Source of the DNA: CAYQOX01 sp964419335
GTDB taxonomy: Bacteria > Hinthialibacterota > Hinthialibacteria > Hinthialibacterales > Hinthialibacteraceae
Direction of reading: 5' to 3'
Assembly (NCBI GenBank): GCA_964419335.1
Contig: CAYQOX010000015.1
Coordinates: 27,606 to 91,605, forward strand
Length of the DNA stretch: 64,000 nucleotides
The translations under genes were made by a program, and so were the position numbers. The notes below the pieces were generated by a model. It was not told where the DNA came from and ran no database searches. It worked only from the letters and a program-made list of their open reading frames with translations. Positions 28,840 to 38,011 of the stretch are shown here, piece by piece (within the stretch, counting starts at the first letter, position 1; every line of letters begins with the position of its first letter).

Positions 28840-31800
28840 CTAATACAAGGACCACTCACTCACGCCGGTAAAGGCTTCCAGATCACTTAAGGTGAAGCTC
28901 TCGAACTCGGTTTCTGTAAAGTTCTGCTCACCCCAGATCTTGTTAAACAATCCAATCCGCGTCGCACTACGCGCTTCATGCACGGGAGCACCCACCAACT
29001 GCCAGGGACGATCGGGGAGTTTCGCACTAAAGATCAATTCATCCCCACGACGCGTGACCGCGATGGTCGCCTGCACTTCGCCAGCCCAGACCGCGTCTAA
29101 CCACTCAAGTTCATCGGCATAATTATGGTATTCCAAGATGCCGCTCGACCCCTCATTGGTGAGTTCCGCCCGCAGATCGTCGGAATGAAAACCGAAGAGA
29201 TACTCGTCTCCACTCACATCTTCATCATCCCCTTCATTAAAAGCAACGACCAAACCAACGTGATATTCATCCCACGTAAACGTATCCAACAACGAATAGC
29301 TCGTCTCTATTCGCCAGTCGCCATCAGGGATATCGGTTCGCAGAATCATGGGAGCCCGGCGGCCATTCGCCCATTCATCAAACTTACCGGGAAAAGCGAT
29401 CGTATCGGCATTAAACCACAGCACCCCGCTATCAACCTCGATCACCACATCCTCTTCATAATTGGCATCCAAAGTGGGATCACTGCCATATTCAATAAAC
29501 CATGGATCGCTGAGCGAATCCCCTTCAAACTCATCCGTCTCATCCATCGTGGATTCTCCAAACAACCACAGCTCATTCACCACACTTACATCGCCTCGAA
29601 TATCCTCCGCCAACGGCAAACCAATATCAGCCGCTCCCTCAAAGATCAAGAAACGGGTTCCACTCGGCGGCTGAAGCGTGTAAGTAATCTCCTGGCTCGT
29701 ATCAGTCGGCTCAAGATCCCACTCAATCGTTTGATCCACCACTTGACCATCATGGCTCATCTCTGTCACTTCAGCCCCAGGAGGAATTTCTTCTATGATG
29801 AACGAATCATATTCCCCATATTCAGCCGCCGCATTGAGACTAACTTCTAATGGTTGACTGGGATCAAAGAATCCATCTTCTGTTAACGTACGAGTCACAT
29901 GACCAATACCCAAGACACTCACCACTTCCATACGTCCAGCAGAATCGGGCGTTCCCATATTCCCCACAGGGGGAAAAGCAACTACGATCGAATGCTCACC
30001 CGCTTCCAGCGCCACCGGACCTACCGTAAAGAAATTAAATTCATTCGCCGGAGTCCCGGGAGAGAGAATCTCATCCACAAACTCGTTGTCGATGTAAATA
30101 TCTGTCAACGTGTCACCCTCACCCCACGTATTGATGCTAATATTAATGAGAATGACGGTATCCTCTTCGAAGTTAAAGGTATAACGGAACCAGTCACCCG
30201 CAGACAGTCCACCTAAGCCTTGTCCTGTATCACTGGCGCCGCGTTCCATTCCTACCTCACCAGGGTCGCGGTAATCATCCATCGCATAACTATCACCTCG
30301 TGCACTTTCCGGTGCCGCTTGATGAAAATCTTCTCCTGCAGGAAATTCAAACACATCACCAGGCGAGGGGATTGATTCATCTCCGGTGGGACGCTCATAC
30401 GCTACATCACTGGGGATCCCATCCATTCCTTCGGTATACAACTCTCCCAATTCATGCTCTATGGGATAATTTCGTCCATCGATGGGACTACCGCTAAAGT
30501 CATAATCCACCAATTCACGATACAAATAAGGTAGATCGATCGAGATCGCTGTGTCACCCTTAATTCGATCCTCCTCATCACCGGAAACTACACTGCCGGA
30601 AAATCCAGCCACTCGCTCCCGAATCAATCGCGGCGGCACCGCCTCATACGTCAAGGTAAGAGACTCACTGACATTCTTTAAATTCCAAATGATTTTCCCA
30701 TTTGAAAGATCTCCGCCATTCGAGATGTTCTGAACGCCCCAGTCTTCAGGAATACCTTCCGTTATCATCAGAGACGGAATCGTTCCCGAGAGAGTCACGG
30801 TTAATGAAACTGGCACAGGTTCATCCGCCGTAAATTCTTCTGCTTGGATATCGCGCTCCACTTCAGCACGCTCTCCCGCCAATCCTTGTATCGAAAGGTT
30901 ATCGACATATACCAATCCCATATCTCCACCATCATGGTTATACCCCAATTGGAAATAACGGGGATCATCGATCGGGGGAAAATCACGATCATCCACCAGA
31001 ATCCATCCGCCTTCTCCCTGATCTTTATACAATAAGGAGACATGAATACCACTAACTTCCACTCGAATCCGATGCGGATCCGATCCTGACGGCAGCGTAA
31101 GATCACGCTCTCCCTCACTAGGTACCGTATCCGATCCATCAAAGTAATGCGTGTTCTTTCGCATGAAGTAATTATGCCGGTCAAAAATACTTTCCCCCGC
31201 CTTGGCAAACGGCCACAAAGAAAATCGACCATTGATCCCTTCTTGCATAAAGAAATCAAACTCAATGATATACGCTTGCGGCAATTCATGGGTCAAACGA
31301 ATCCAATCATTGTTCCCACCAGACGCATCCCACTCGATCCGATTATTCACCGCCTGCATGGTTCCACCTTCAAAGATTTCAAATTCTTCCCAACTTTCTT
31401 CCACATTTTCACTCACCGCATCGTCAAAATCATTGCTGTAACTAAAAACATCTACTTCCCGATAACTTAAAACAAAATTATCCACATAAACCAATCCCAT
31501 ATCTCCGCCATCATGGTTATACCCCAATTGCACATAGAGCGGGTCCTCGGCTTCCGGAAAATCTCGCTCATCCACCAGAATCCATCCACCAACACCTTGA
31601 TCTTTATACAATAGCGCTACATGATTCCCATTCACTTCTACCCGAATGCGGTGGGGATCCGACCCTAACGGCAGCGTAAAATCACGCTCCCCTTCACTAG
31701 GCACCGTATCCGATCCATCAAAATAATGCGTGTTCTTTCGCATGAAGTAATTATGCCGGTCAAAAATACTTTCCCCAGACTTGGCAAACGGCCACACAGA

Positions 31801-32106
31801 AAAACGGCCATTTACACCTTCTTGCATAAAGAAATCAAATTCAAAAGTATACTCCTCCGGCAATTCATGATCCAAGCGGATCCAATCGTTATTGCCTCCC
31901 GTCGCATCCCACTCGATCCGATTATTCACCGCTTGCATGGTTCCGCCTTCAAATATTACCCACTCCGACCATGCCTCTTGTACATTCTCACTGCTGGGAT
32001 CGTCAAAATCATTGCTGTACTGCACCGCTGCCTGCGCTGGCAGCCCAATCAGCACAACCAAGCAAAACAAACTTACAAGGTTTCTTCCTCTTACAAAAGA
32101 ATTCAT
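28840..32106 (-). CDS. Large secreted multidomain protein with a tandem duplicated beta-sandwich
   Basis: 1088 aa from the ATG at 32106 (GGAGG nine bases upstream). A Sec signal peptide comes first. Two adjacent 193-residue modules follow (from about residue 30 to 415, each starting YSNDFDD and ending GDMGLVYVDN) and are over 80 percent identical by eye. They look like concanavalin/LamG-type jelly rolls. Next comes a repeat-type domain (VPVSLTVTLSG...LTYEAVPP), a region with SGDWFRYTFNFEED typical of CBM6-like sugar binding, a second copy of the LTYEAVPP-type domain (ITYTLQPP), and a final LamG-like module starting DEFEGDSLSDPWF. No catalytic residues or membrane anchor recognised. Likely an extracellular glycan-binding or adhesive protein. 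Confidence 0.7.
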   Translation of the reverse strand: MNSFVRGRNLVSLFCLVVLIGLPAQAAVQYSNDFDDPSSENVQEAWSEWVIFEGGTMQAVNNRIEWDATGGNNDWIRLDHELPEEYTFEFDFFMQEGVNGRFSVWPFAKSGESIFDRHNYFMRKNTHYFDGSDTVPSEGERDFTLPLGSDPHRIRVEVNGNHVALLYKDQGVGGWILVDERDFPEAEDPLYVQLGYNHDGGDMGLVYVDNFVLSYREVDVFSYSNDFDDAVSENVEESWEEFEIFEGGTMQAVNNRIEWDASGGNNDWIRLTHELPQAYIIEFDFFMQEGINGRFSLWPFAKAGESIFDRHNYFMRKNTHYFDGSDTVPSEGERDLTLPSGSDPHRIRVEVSGIHVSLLYKDQGEGGWILVDDRDFPPIDDPRYFQLGYNHDGGDMGLVYVDNLSIQGLAGERAEVERDIQAEEFTADEPVPVSLTVTLSGTIPSLMITEGIPEDWGVQNISNGGDLSNGKIIWNLKNVSESLTLTYEAVPPRLIRERVAGFSGSVVSGDEEDRIKGDTAISIDLPYLYRELVDYDFSGSPIDGRNYPIEHELGELYTEGMDGIPSDVAYERPTGDESIPSPGDVFEFPAGEDFHQAAPESARGDSYAMDDYRDPGEVGMERGASDTGQGLGGLSAGDWFRYTFNFEEDTVILINISINTWGEGDTLTDIYIDNEFVDEILSPGTPANEFNFFTVGPVALEAGEHSIVVAFPPVGNMGTPDSAGRMEVVSVLGIGHVTRTLTEDGFFDPSQPLEVSLNAAAEYGEYDSFIIEEIPPGAEVTEMSHDGQVVDQTIEWDLEPTDTSQEITYTLQPPSGTRFLIFEGAADIGLPLAEDIRGDVSVVNELWLFGESTMDETDEFEGDSLSDPWFIEYGSDPTLDANYEEDVVIEVDSGVLWFNADTIAFPGKFDEWANGRRAPMILRTDIPDGDWRIETSYSLLDTFTWDEYHVGLVVAFNEGDDEDVSGDEYLFGFHSDDLRAELTNEGSSGILEYHNYADELEWLDAVWAGEVQATIAVTRRGDELIFSAKLPDRPWQLVGAPVHEARSATRIGLFNKIWGEQNFTETEFESFTLSDLEAFTGVSEWSLY
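30862..31440 (-). repeat. Second copy of a 579-bp intragenic tandem repeat
   Basis: Pairs with 31441-32019. The offset is exactly 579 bases (193 codons). Long stretches are nearly identical at DNA level, for example the bases encoding NRIEWDA and DRHNYFMRKNTHYFDGSD. Confidence 0.85.
31441..32019 (-). repeat. First copy of a 579-bp intragenic tandem repeat
   Basis: Encodes the first jelly-roll-like module directly after the signal peptide; head-to-tail with the copy at 30862-31440. High DNA identity suggests recent duplication or ongoing gene conversion. Confidence 0.85.
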
Positions 32107-32336
32107 AATCACTTTCCTCCTACTTTTTGACTACGTTTTTCATAAAAACTCAATCATTAACGTTTCTCATTTCTTTCATACCTAAATGAATAGGATTCTT
32201 TTTATCCTCTCACCCTCCCCCCTTTCAACGTTTCTTGTATTAAAGGTTTCATTCTTCCGGTTTTTTCCTAGTTTCGATTTTCTAATCAATCTATCTTCTC
32301 ATATCTCTTTCACCTAAGTCAACCACCTATGGACAC

Positions 32337-32366
32337 AAAAGGGCGGCACTAAGGCCGCCCTTTTTT
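32337..32366. terminator. Terminator hairpin of the Gfo/Idh/MocA gene
   Basis: AAAAGGGCGGC (32337-32347) pairs with GCCGCCCTTTT (32354-32364) around a 6-base loop. The minus-strand reading gives a short T tract and lies about 30 bp past the stop at 32395. The plus-strand reading has a longer T run. Confidence 0.75.
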
Positions 32367-32394
32367 ATCGAACATCCAAATTGTCAGACATCAA

Positions 32395-33741
32395 TTAATC
32401 GGCATAAACCACCTTGCGGTCTTTATCCCAGTTGAGACGACGTCCCTTATGATAGGCTTCGACCGCCATTGAAGAGAGTGCTGACCCTTCAAAACCGGTC
32501 ACAACATCACAATTCGGCGTCTCCCGCGAATGAATACAGTCAATCCAATTCTCCAAGTGATCTTTCACCGACTGGAAGTGGGCTACCATAAAATTCCCAT
32601 CTTCATTATCTTCAGGATAATAGATCGTCTTTTCTTCCAAATCCTTATTACTGCGAATATGTTCTGGTTCCGGCAGGATTGTCATCTTGGCCGATTCGAT
32701 AATATCAATCGTAGCCTCGGTCCCCATGATCCGAATTCCAAAACTCTGCAGCGAATTACTAAAGTGGCTTCGATAATTTGCTTGGAAGCCTTCCGTATAC
32801 TCAAACACGCTGCTCCAGGTATCACAGGATGAACGCCCATCATCCCAACGATAAATATCACCGGACGAAACCACGCTCTTAGGCATTCCCGTACCCATGC
32901 ACATGTTAATCGCATCCAACTGGTGCACCATCAAATCACTGCCAATCCCGTTGGAATATTCCCAATAACAGCGCCATTGGAAATAACGATTCGCATCGAA
33001 GGGCTGATACGGTGTCTCACCTAAGAAGCGCTCCCACTTAATGGTTTCTTCGCTGGCATTTTCGGGAATATCATAGCGCCAGGCTTTATTCGAATCATCT
33101 TTACCCCAATTTCGGAACCACCAACCTTCACAATAATTCACTTGCCCAATGTCTCCATTTTTAATCATTTCATTGGCCATGTTATAAAGCGGCACACTGC
33201 GGCGCTGGGTTCCTACCTGGATGATTGTATCACTGGTTTTCGCCTTCTTAACCACTTCCAAACCTTCTTCAACGGTGTGCACCATCGGCTTTTCGATATA
33301 CATATCTTTTCCCGCTTCGATCACGTCAATCATATGCTTGGCATGAAGGTGTTCGGGAGTCGCCACCAAGACCGCATCCACATCTTTGTTTTCCAACAAG
33401 GCTTCATGCGTTGCATAAGTTTCTATATCATGTTCTTGATCCAACTCATAGCGCATCATATTCCGCTGTAGCTCACGCACCGCGAGATTACGCCAGCCTT
33501 CAAAAATATCCGCCACAGCAATAAATTCGATGGGCTTTCCTGTTTCAGCCGACATCTGCAGGGCCAAACCCGCTACCGCACGTCCACGACGGCCTGGTCC
33601 GATCAACCCAATCAATACTTTGTCATTCGCGCCATGAACATTAATCGCCGGTCCCGCGAGAGCCGCCGCGCCTACGCCCGCTACGACTTTCCCCGACCGG
33701 TCAAAAAATTCTCTTCGCGTCACATTATTCTTTTTGGACAT
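32395..33741 (-). CDS. Gfo/Idh/MocA-family oxidoreductase with a twin-arginine signal
   Basis: 448 aa. The ATG at 33741 has GGGAG eight bases upstream; an in-frame GTG at 33756 overlaps that ribosome binding site and is unlikely. A Tat-type signal (TRREFFDRSGKVVAGVGAAA) indicates folded export. The NAD(P)-binding fold starts KVLIGLIGPGRRGRAVAG. Then VDAVLVATPEHLHAKHMIDV and EAGKDMYIEKPMVHTVEEG, the classic Gfo/Idh/MocA EKP motif. The C-terminal alpha/beta domain includes GSDLMVHQLDAINMCMG. Family members oxidise or rearrange sugars and inositols; the exported type is common in Planctomycetes-like genomes. Substrate unknown. Monocistronic. Confidence 0.88.
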   Translation of the reverse strand: MSKKNNVTRREFFDRSGKVVAGVGAAALAGPAINVHGANDKVLIGLIGPGRRGRAVAGLALQMSAETGKPIEFIAVADIFEGWRNLAVRELQRNMMRYELDQEHDIETYATHEALLENKDVDAVLVATPEHLHAKHMIDVIEAGKDMYIEKPMVHTVEEGLEVVKKAKTSDTIIQVGTQRRSVPLYNMANEMIKNGDIGQVNYCEGWWFRNWGKDDSNKAWRYDIPENASEETIKWERFLGETPYQPFDANRYFQWRCYWEYSNGIGSDLMVHQLDAINMCMGTGMPKSVVSSGDIYRWDDGRSSCDTWSSVFEYTEGFQANYRSHFSNSLQSFGIRIMGTEATIDIIESAKMTILPEPEHIRSNKDLEEKTIYYPEDNEDGNFMVAHFQSVKDHLENWIDCIHSRETPNCDVVTGFEGSALSSMAVEAYHKGRRLNWDKDRKVVYAD

Positions 33742-34017
33742 GCTTGTTTCTCCCACGATTTAATTAGTTTTCATTGCTTGGTCCAAGGCAAATCCTACAG
33801 GCTCATTTCTCTTCTCTCAGAGAGGGAACCTTGTCACTCTTCGCCTTCTATCACTCCTGACCTATTTATCTCATCGATTATATCGTAATCATAACTACAA
33901 AATAAGGTGAAAGTGTCCCCTTTTTGACATTCTCACCACCTCCCGCTTCGACTTTTCCCCATCCCCTCCTACAATTTCATCCGTTGTTATGCACATCTTC
34001 TTGACTGCGGTAAATCG

Positions 34018-35619
34018 ATGTCTAAAGAGAACTTCCTGCGTTCAAGCGGTCTTTTCAGCCTCGCCACCCTCCTGAGCCGGATTCTGGGGCTGGTACGCGA
34101 TTCGTGCATCGCCGCCTTCCTCCCCAAAGCCTGGCAGGATATCTTCTGGGCTGGCATCAAAATCCCCAGCACCTTCCGCCAACTCTTTGCCGAGGGCGCC
34201 CTCTCCGCCGCTTTCATCCCCCTCCTCACCCGCGTCCGCGAGCAGGAAGGTGAAAACAAAGCCCAAGAAACCGCTCACGCTATCTTTACCCTCTTGTTCC
34301 TCGTCGTCTCCCTGGTGGTAGTCATCTCCATCCTCCTCGCCCCCTGGTTCGTCCCCTTCATCCTAGACTTCCCGGAAGAAGAAGCCGCCGCCCTATCCTC
34401 ACCCACAACCTCCCCTCCTGACACCGATTGGCGCATCACCGCCGGCATTCGCGTCACCCAATTAATGTTCCCCTTTCTGCTTTTTGTCGCCCTTTCCGCC
34501 TGGGCGATGGGCGTCCTCAACACCTATCGCCGCTTCTTCATCCCCGCGGTCGCCTCCGCCTTTTTCAATGTCAGCGTAATCGCGGGCGCCTTCTTAAGTG
34601 CGGGCTATTTGAACTTACAAGGAATGCCCATGATGATCTTCATGACGGTCGCGGTCATCTTCGGCGGATTTCTCCAATACGCGGTCCAGCTGCCCCAATG
34701 CCGGACCGTCGGCTATTTTCCCCACCACATCGCCAATCCCATCCACCCCCGCGTCAAACAATTCCTCCGCATGCTGGCCCCCACCGTCTTTGGCCTGGCG
34801 ATCTACCAAATCAACGCCCTTGTAACCCAAACCTACTTCGCCTCCAAGTACGGCGAAGGCGGCATCTCTATGATGCAATACGCCTTTCGTCTCATCCAAT
34901 TCCCCTTGGGGGTCGTCGGCGTGGCTCTCGCCACCGCCTCCTTTCCCCAAATCGCCCAGCAAATCGAAAAAAGGCACCATTCCCAAGCCGCCCAAACCCT
35001 CACCGATGTCCTCAAGTACCTCATGCTTCTTATGATCCCCGCAGCCATCGGCCTGATCGCCTTGGGAGAAGATATTGTAGGTGCCATCTATAACCGCCGC
35101 GAATTTCGCGAAGGCGAAATGCTGCTTCCCACTTATCACGTCTTAATCTTTTATTGCCTGGGTCTTCTCGCCTTCACCTCAGTCAAAGTCCTGGTACGTA
35201 CCTTCCAAGCCCACCATGATTTTCGCACCCCAGTCCTCACCGGCGCGATCGGCGTCACCAGCAATATCCTCTTCTGCGCCTATTTTGTCTATATCGATTG
35301 GCCCTTATGGGCCTTGGCCTTGGCCTCTTCTCTCGCCAGCAGCCTCCACGCCCTCATCTTAACTCTGCTCATCCGGGCGCGTATGCACGATTTTCGCTTG
35401 CTCACCCTCGTCTTTTTTGGCTTCCGGGTCTTACTTGCCTCCGGGATCATGGGATTCGCTTGCTATCTAGCCACCACATACTTCCCCATCGAGGGGACCT
35501 CTCTCCCCACCTACTCCCTGCGTATTTTTATAGGCATGTCCTTAAGCTTTCTCGTTTACGGGGCTATGGGATGGCTGCTCTTTCCCCACGAACTAAAACG
35601 TCTACTGAAACTCGCCTAA
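34018..35619 (+). CDS. murJ: Lipid II flippase MurJ (MviN family)
   Basis: 533 aa polytopic inner-membrane protein of the MOP superfamily that flips the peptidoglycan precursor lipid II. The start LLSRILGLVRDSCIAAFL and the block FRQLFAEGALSAAFIPLLT are diagnostic of MurJ. Further conserved parts are MAPTVFGLAIYQINALV-like (here LAPTVFGLAIYQINALV), QYAFRLIQFPLGVVGVALAT and the C-terminal helices LLASGIMGFACYL. Length fits 14 membrane helices. The ribosome binding site is weak. It ends one base before the convergent SRAP gene, with no room for a conventional terminator. Confidence 0.93.
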   Translation: MSKENFLRSSGLFSLATLLSRILGLVRDSCIAAFLPKAWQDIFWAGIKIPSTFRQLFAEGALSAAFIPLLTRVREQEGENKAQETAHAIFTLLFLVVSLVVVISILLAPWFVPFILDFPEEEAAALSSPTTSPPDTDWRITAGIRVTQLMFPFLLFVALSAWAMGVLNTYRRFFIPAVASAFFNVSVIAGAFLSAGYLNLQGMPMMIFMTVAVIFGGFLQYAVQLPQCRTVGYFPHHIANPIHPRVKQFLRMLAPTVFGLAIYQINALVTQTYFASKYGEGGISMMQYAFRLIQFPLGVVGVALATASFPQIAQQIEKRHHSQAAQTLTDVLKYLMLLMIPAAIGLIALGEDIVGAIYNRREFREGEMLLPTYHVLIFYCLGLLAFTSVKVLVRTFQAHHDFRTPVLTGAIGVTSNILFCAYFVYIDWPLWALALASSLASSLHALILTLLIRARMHDFRLLTLVFFGFRVLLASGIMGFACYLATTYFPIEGTSLPTYSLRIFIGMSLSFLVYGAMGWLLFPHELKRLLKLA

Positions 35620-35620
35620 T

Positions 35621-36304
35621 CTATTCCTCCTCGAGTTCCACCGCTTTAATACACGCAGGCCCATCGTTTTGAGGTTTATTCACGAGTGGACTCACGGGAT
35701 ATACCACCATCGCCTCGGAAGCATAAGGCCGAATCATGGCTTGGATATCCCGCTTGTATTCATTCTTCGGATCCAGCCATTTCTCATAATCTTCCTGAGG
35801 CAGGATCAAAGGCATACGATCATGAAACGGCTTGATCTTCTCATTCGCCTCCATCGTTATTATCGTACAAGAATCAATAATAGCCCCCTCTTCACTCTCC
35901 CATCGATCCCACAATCCCGCAAACGCGAAACATTCCTCCTCCTTCAAGCGCACAAAGTAAGGCTGCTTCTTCCCGTTTTGTTTGCGCCATTCGTAAAATC
36001 CGCTGGCGGGAATCAAACAACGTTTGCGCCGGACTGCCGAGCGAAAAGCAGGTTTCTCAAACAAGTTCTCTCCCCGCGCATTGATCATTCTTGCTCCAAT
36101 CGATGGATCCTTTGCCCAAAAAGGGATCAGCCCCCATCGCACCCGCGACAAATCATTCTTCTCAATCTCAGGAACATAACGCACCGCCGGAATCTCCTGC
36201 GTAGGCGCAATGTTATACCGCGGCTCCAACGGAATCACTTCATCCAACGCAAACAAACGCTTCAAAATCTCTTCCGCACTGATCAACGCAAAACGTCCAC
36301 ACAT
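35621..36304 (-). CDS. yedK: SRAP domain protein (YedK/HMCES family)
   Basis: 227 aa. Family members crosslink through their N-terminal Cys to abasic sites in single-stranded DNA and shield them. The required Cys2 is present (MCGRFALI). Other active-site blocks: EPRYNIAPTQEIPAVR, RMINARGENLFEKPAF, CLIPASGFYEWRK (catalytic Glu) and PFHDRMPLILP (His). All key residues are intact, so it should be active. Tail-to-tail with murJ, separated by a single base. The C-terminal 20 residues (PLVNKPQNDGPACIKAVELE) follow the family. Confidence 0.93.
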   Translation of the reverse strand: MCGRFALISAEEILKRLFALDEVIPLEPRYNIAPTQEIPAVRYVPEIEKNDLSRVRWGLIPFWAKDPSIGARMINARGENLFEKPAFRSAVRRKRCLIPASGFYEWRKQNGKKQPYFVRLKEEECFAFAGLWDRWESEEGAIIDSCTIITMEANEKIKPFHDRMPLILPQEDYEKWLDPKNEYKRDIQAMIRPYASEAMVVYPVSPLVNKPQNDGPACIKAVELEEE

Positions 36305-36468
36305 TCAATCGTCCTCTCTACTTTCCCTTCTTTCAAACACTGGGAATATGAATAAAACCGTTTATAATTAAATAGAATAAGCCAATTCCAATAGCATTGT
36401 AAAATCTTCATTATAAAGAGAACACGCATAATTACAATTCACGCTAGTTCACGAAAGGAGAAGAAACG

Positions 36469-37041
36469 ATGGCATTGACTCCCTCCACCATGCTGCCTCT
36501 AGGGACCCAAGCCCCTAATTTTTCACTTCCCGATACAGAAGGTAATACGGTCTCCTTGAGCGATCTCAAAGACGCCAAAGCCCTGCTGGTTATCTTCATG
36601 TGCAACCACTGCCCCTACGTGAAACACGTTCGCCATGAACTCGCCCGTCTCACCCGCGATTACATGAACCAAGGGGTTGCCATCGTGGGGATTAACTCCA
36701 ACAACATCGACACCCACCCAGAAGACAGCCCCGAAAAAATGAAAGAAGAAAAAGAAAACGTCGGCTACCCATTCCCCTACCTCTTCGATGAAACCCAAGA
36801 GGTCGCCAAAACCTATCAAGCCGCTTGCACCCCCGACTTCTTCCTCTTCGACCAAGACCAAAAATTAGTCTACCGCGGCCAATTGGACGATAGCCGCCCC
36901 GGCAATGACATTCCCGTCACCGGCAAAGACTTACGCAACGCCTTGGATCAATTATTGGCGGGGCAGCCCATTTCCCAGCCCCAAAATCCAAGTGTCGGCT
37001 GTAACATCAAATGGAAACCGGGCAACGAACCGAACTATTGA
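36469..37041 (+). CDS. Thioredoxin-fold protein (AhpC/TSA-like, CNHC motif)
   Basis: 190 aa without a signal peptide, so probably cytosolic. The redox site is a CxxC of the form FMCNHCPYVKHVRHELARL at about residue 44; the CNHC variant with following PYVKH is typical of a thioredoxin/AhpC-TSA subfamily of unclear substrate. Other family blocks: LGTQAPNFSLPDTEGNTVSL, VGINSNNIDTHPEDSPEKM, YQAACTPDFFLFD and RGQLDDSRPGN. AAAGGAGAAGAAACG gives a good ribosome binding site. It stands alone and ends at a hairpin. Confidence 0.85.
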   Translation: MALTPSTMLPLGTQAPNFSLPDTEGNTVSLSDLKDAKALLVIFMCNHCPYVKHVRHELARLTRDYMNQGVAIVGINSNNIDTHPEDSPEKMKEEKENVGYPFPYLFDETQEVAKTYQAACTPDFFLFDQDQKLVYRGQLDDSRPGNDIPVTGKDLRNALDQLLAGQPISQPQNPSVGCNIKWKPGNEPNY

Positions 37042-37068
37042 TCTCTCTCTTTTATAGGCTAATAATAG

Positions 37069-37105
37069 AGGCGGTGTTGCTGCGAATTCACAACACCGCC
37101 TTTAA
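37069..37105 (+). terminator. Terminator hairpin after the thioredoxin-fold gene
   Basis: AGGCGGTGTTG (37069-37079) pairs with CAACACCGCCT (37091-37101), an 11-bp perfect stem. The T tract is short (TTTAATTT), so termination may be imperfect. Confidence 0.7.
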
Positions 37106-37173
37106 TTTCATAACCTTTACCGGCAACTTAAACTTGGTTTTTTCTTAACAATAACGACTAAAAAGGGATTCCC

Positions 37174-38007
37174 ATGAAACTATTGTCTACTCTTCTCTTA
37201 TCCTTTTGCCTAAGCCTTACCCCCTTCGCCAGTGATCCCCATACCCCCCAACCCGCAAAACCTTCTCCCAAAGCGGGATTCCACATCTACGCCCACGCCC
37301 ACAATGACTACGAACACACCCATCCCCTGCTCGATGCGCTCAAAAATCGCTTCTACAGCGTCGAAGCCGATATCTGGCTGGTGGATGATAAGATCATGGT
37401 CTCCCACGACCAAGGCGACTACAAAGGCAACTTGCGCGAACTCTACCTAGATCCCCTGCAAAAACGCGTCCGTGAACATCAATCCGTCCACGACGACAGC
37501 GAACCCTTCTACCTCTGGCTCGACATCAAAGACGCTCGCAAAGAACTACGTCCCGTTCTCCATAATCTCCTCCAAGAATATCAAGACATGCTAACCGTCT
37601 TCACCAAAGAAAAAATTAAGCGCAACCCCGTTACCGTCATCCTCACCGGCGATGCCAGCTCAAAACGCGCCTACGTCAAAGAATACGCAACCCGCCTCGC
37701 CTGCCGCGATAGCAATACCTATAAAGCAGACGATCCCCCAGCCGATCACAAATGGCGCTATTACGCCCTTAATTGGAATAATGAGTTTGAATGGAATGGG
37801 GAAGGAACAATTCCCGAAAAGGATTACGAAAAACTACTGGGAATCATCGAAGATATTCACAACAAAGACCGCCAAATTCGTTTCTACGCCACCCCCGATA
37901 AACCGTCTTACTGGAAACTCGCTCTCCAAACCGGAATCGATTTCATCAACTCCGACTTACTCCCTGACTTAAACGAGTTCCTGGAGGAATACCAAGAGAA
38001 GAAATAA
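37174..38007 (+). CDS. AIM6-like phosphodiesterase (PI-PLC/GDPD fold), secreted
   Basis: 277 aa with a Sec signal peptide (MKLLSTLLLSFCLSLTPFA). The mature protein opens with AHAHNDYEHTHPLLDALKNR and SVEADIWLVDDKIMVSHD, the characteristic start of AIM6-related proteins of the phosphatidylinositol phospholipase C / glycerophosphodiesterase TIM-barrel group: two His, the Glu-Ala-Asp metal site and the SHD motif. Later blocks are YLWLDIKDA, PVTVILTGDASSKRAYV and IRFYATPDKPSYWKLALQTG. It should hydrolyse a phosphodiester outside the cytoplasm; substrate unknown. Possibly read through from the preceding gene if its terminator is weak. Confidence 0.8.
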   Translation: MKLLSTLLLSFCLSLTPFASDPHTPQPAKPSPKAGFHIYAHAHNDYEHTHPLLDALKNRFYSVEADIWLVDDKIMVSHDQGDYKGNLRELYLDPLQKRVREHQSVHDDSEPFYLWLDIKDARKELRPVLHNLLQEYQDMLTVFTKEKIKRNPVTVILTGDASSKRAYVKEYATRLACRDSNTYKADDPPADHKWRYYALNWNNEFEWNGEGTIPEKDYEKLLGIIEDIHNKDRQIRFYATPDKPSYWKLALQTGIDFINSDLLPDLNEFLEEYQEKK

Positions 38008-38011
38008 CCCC

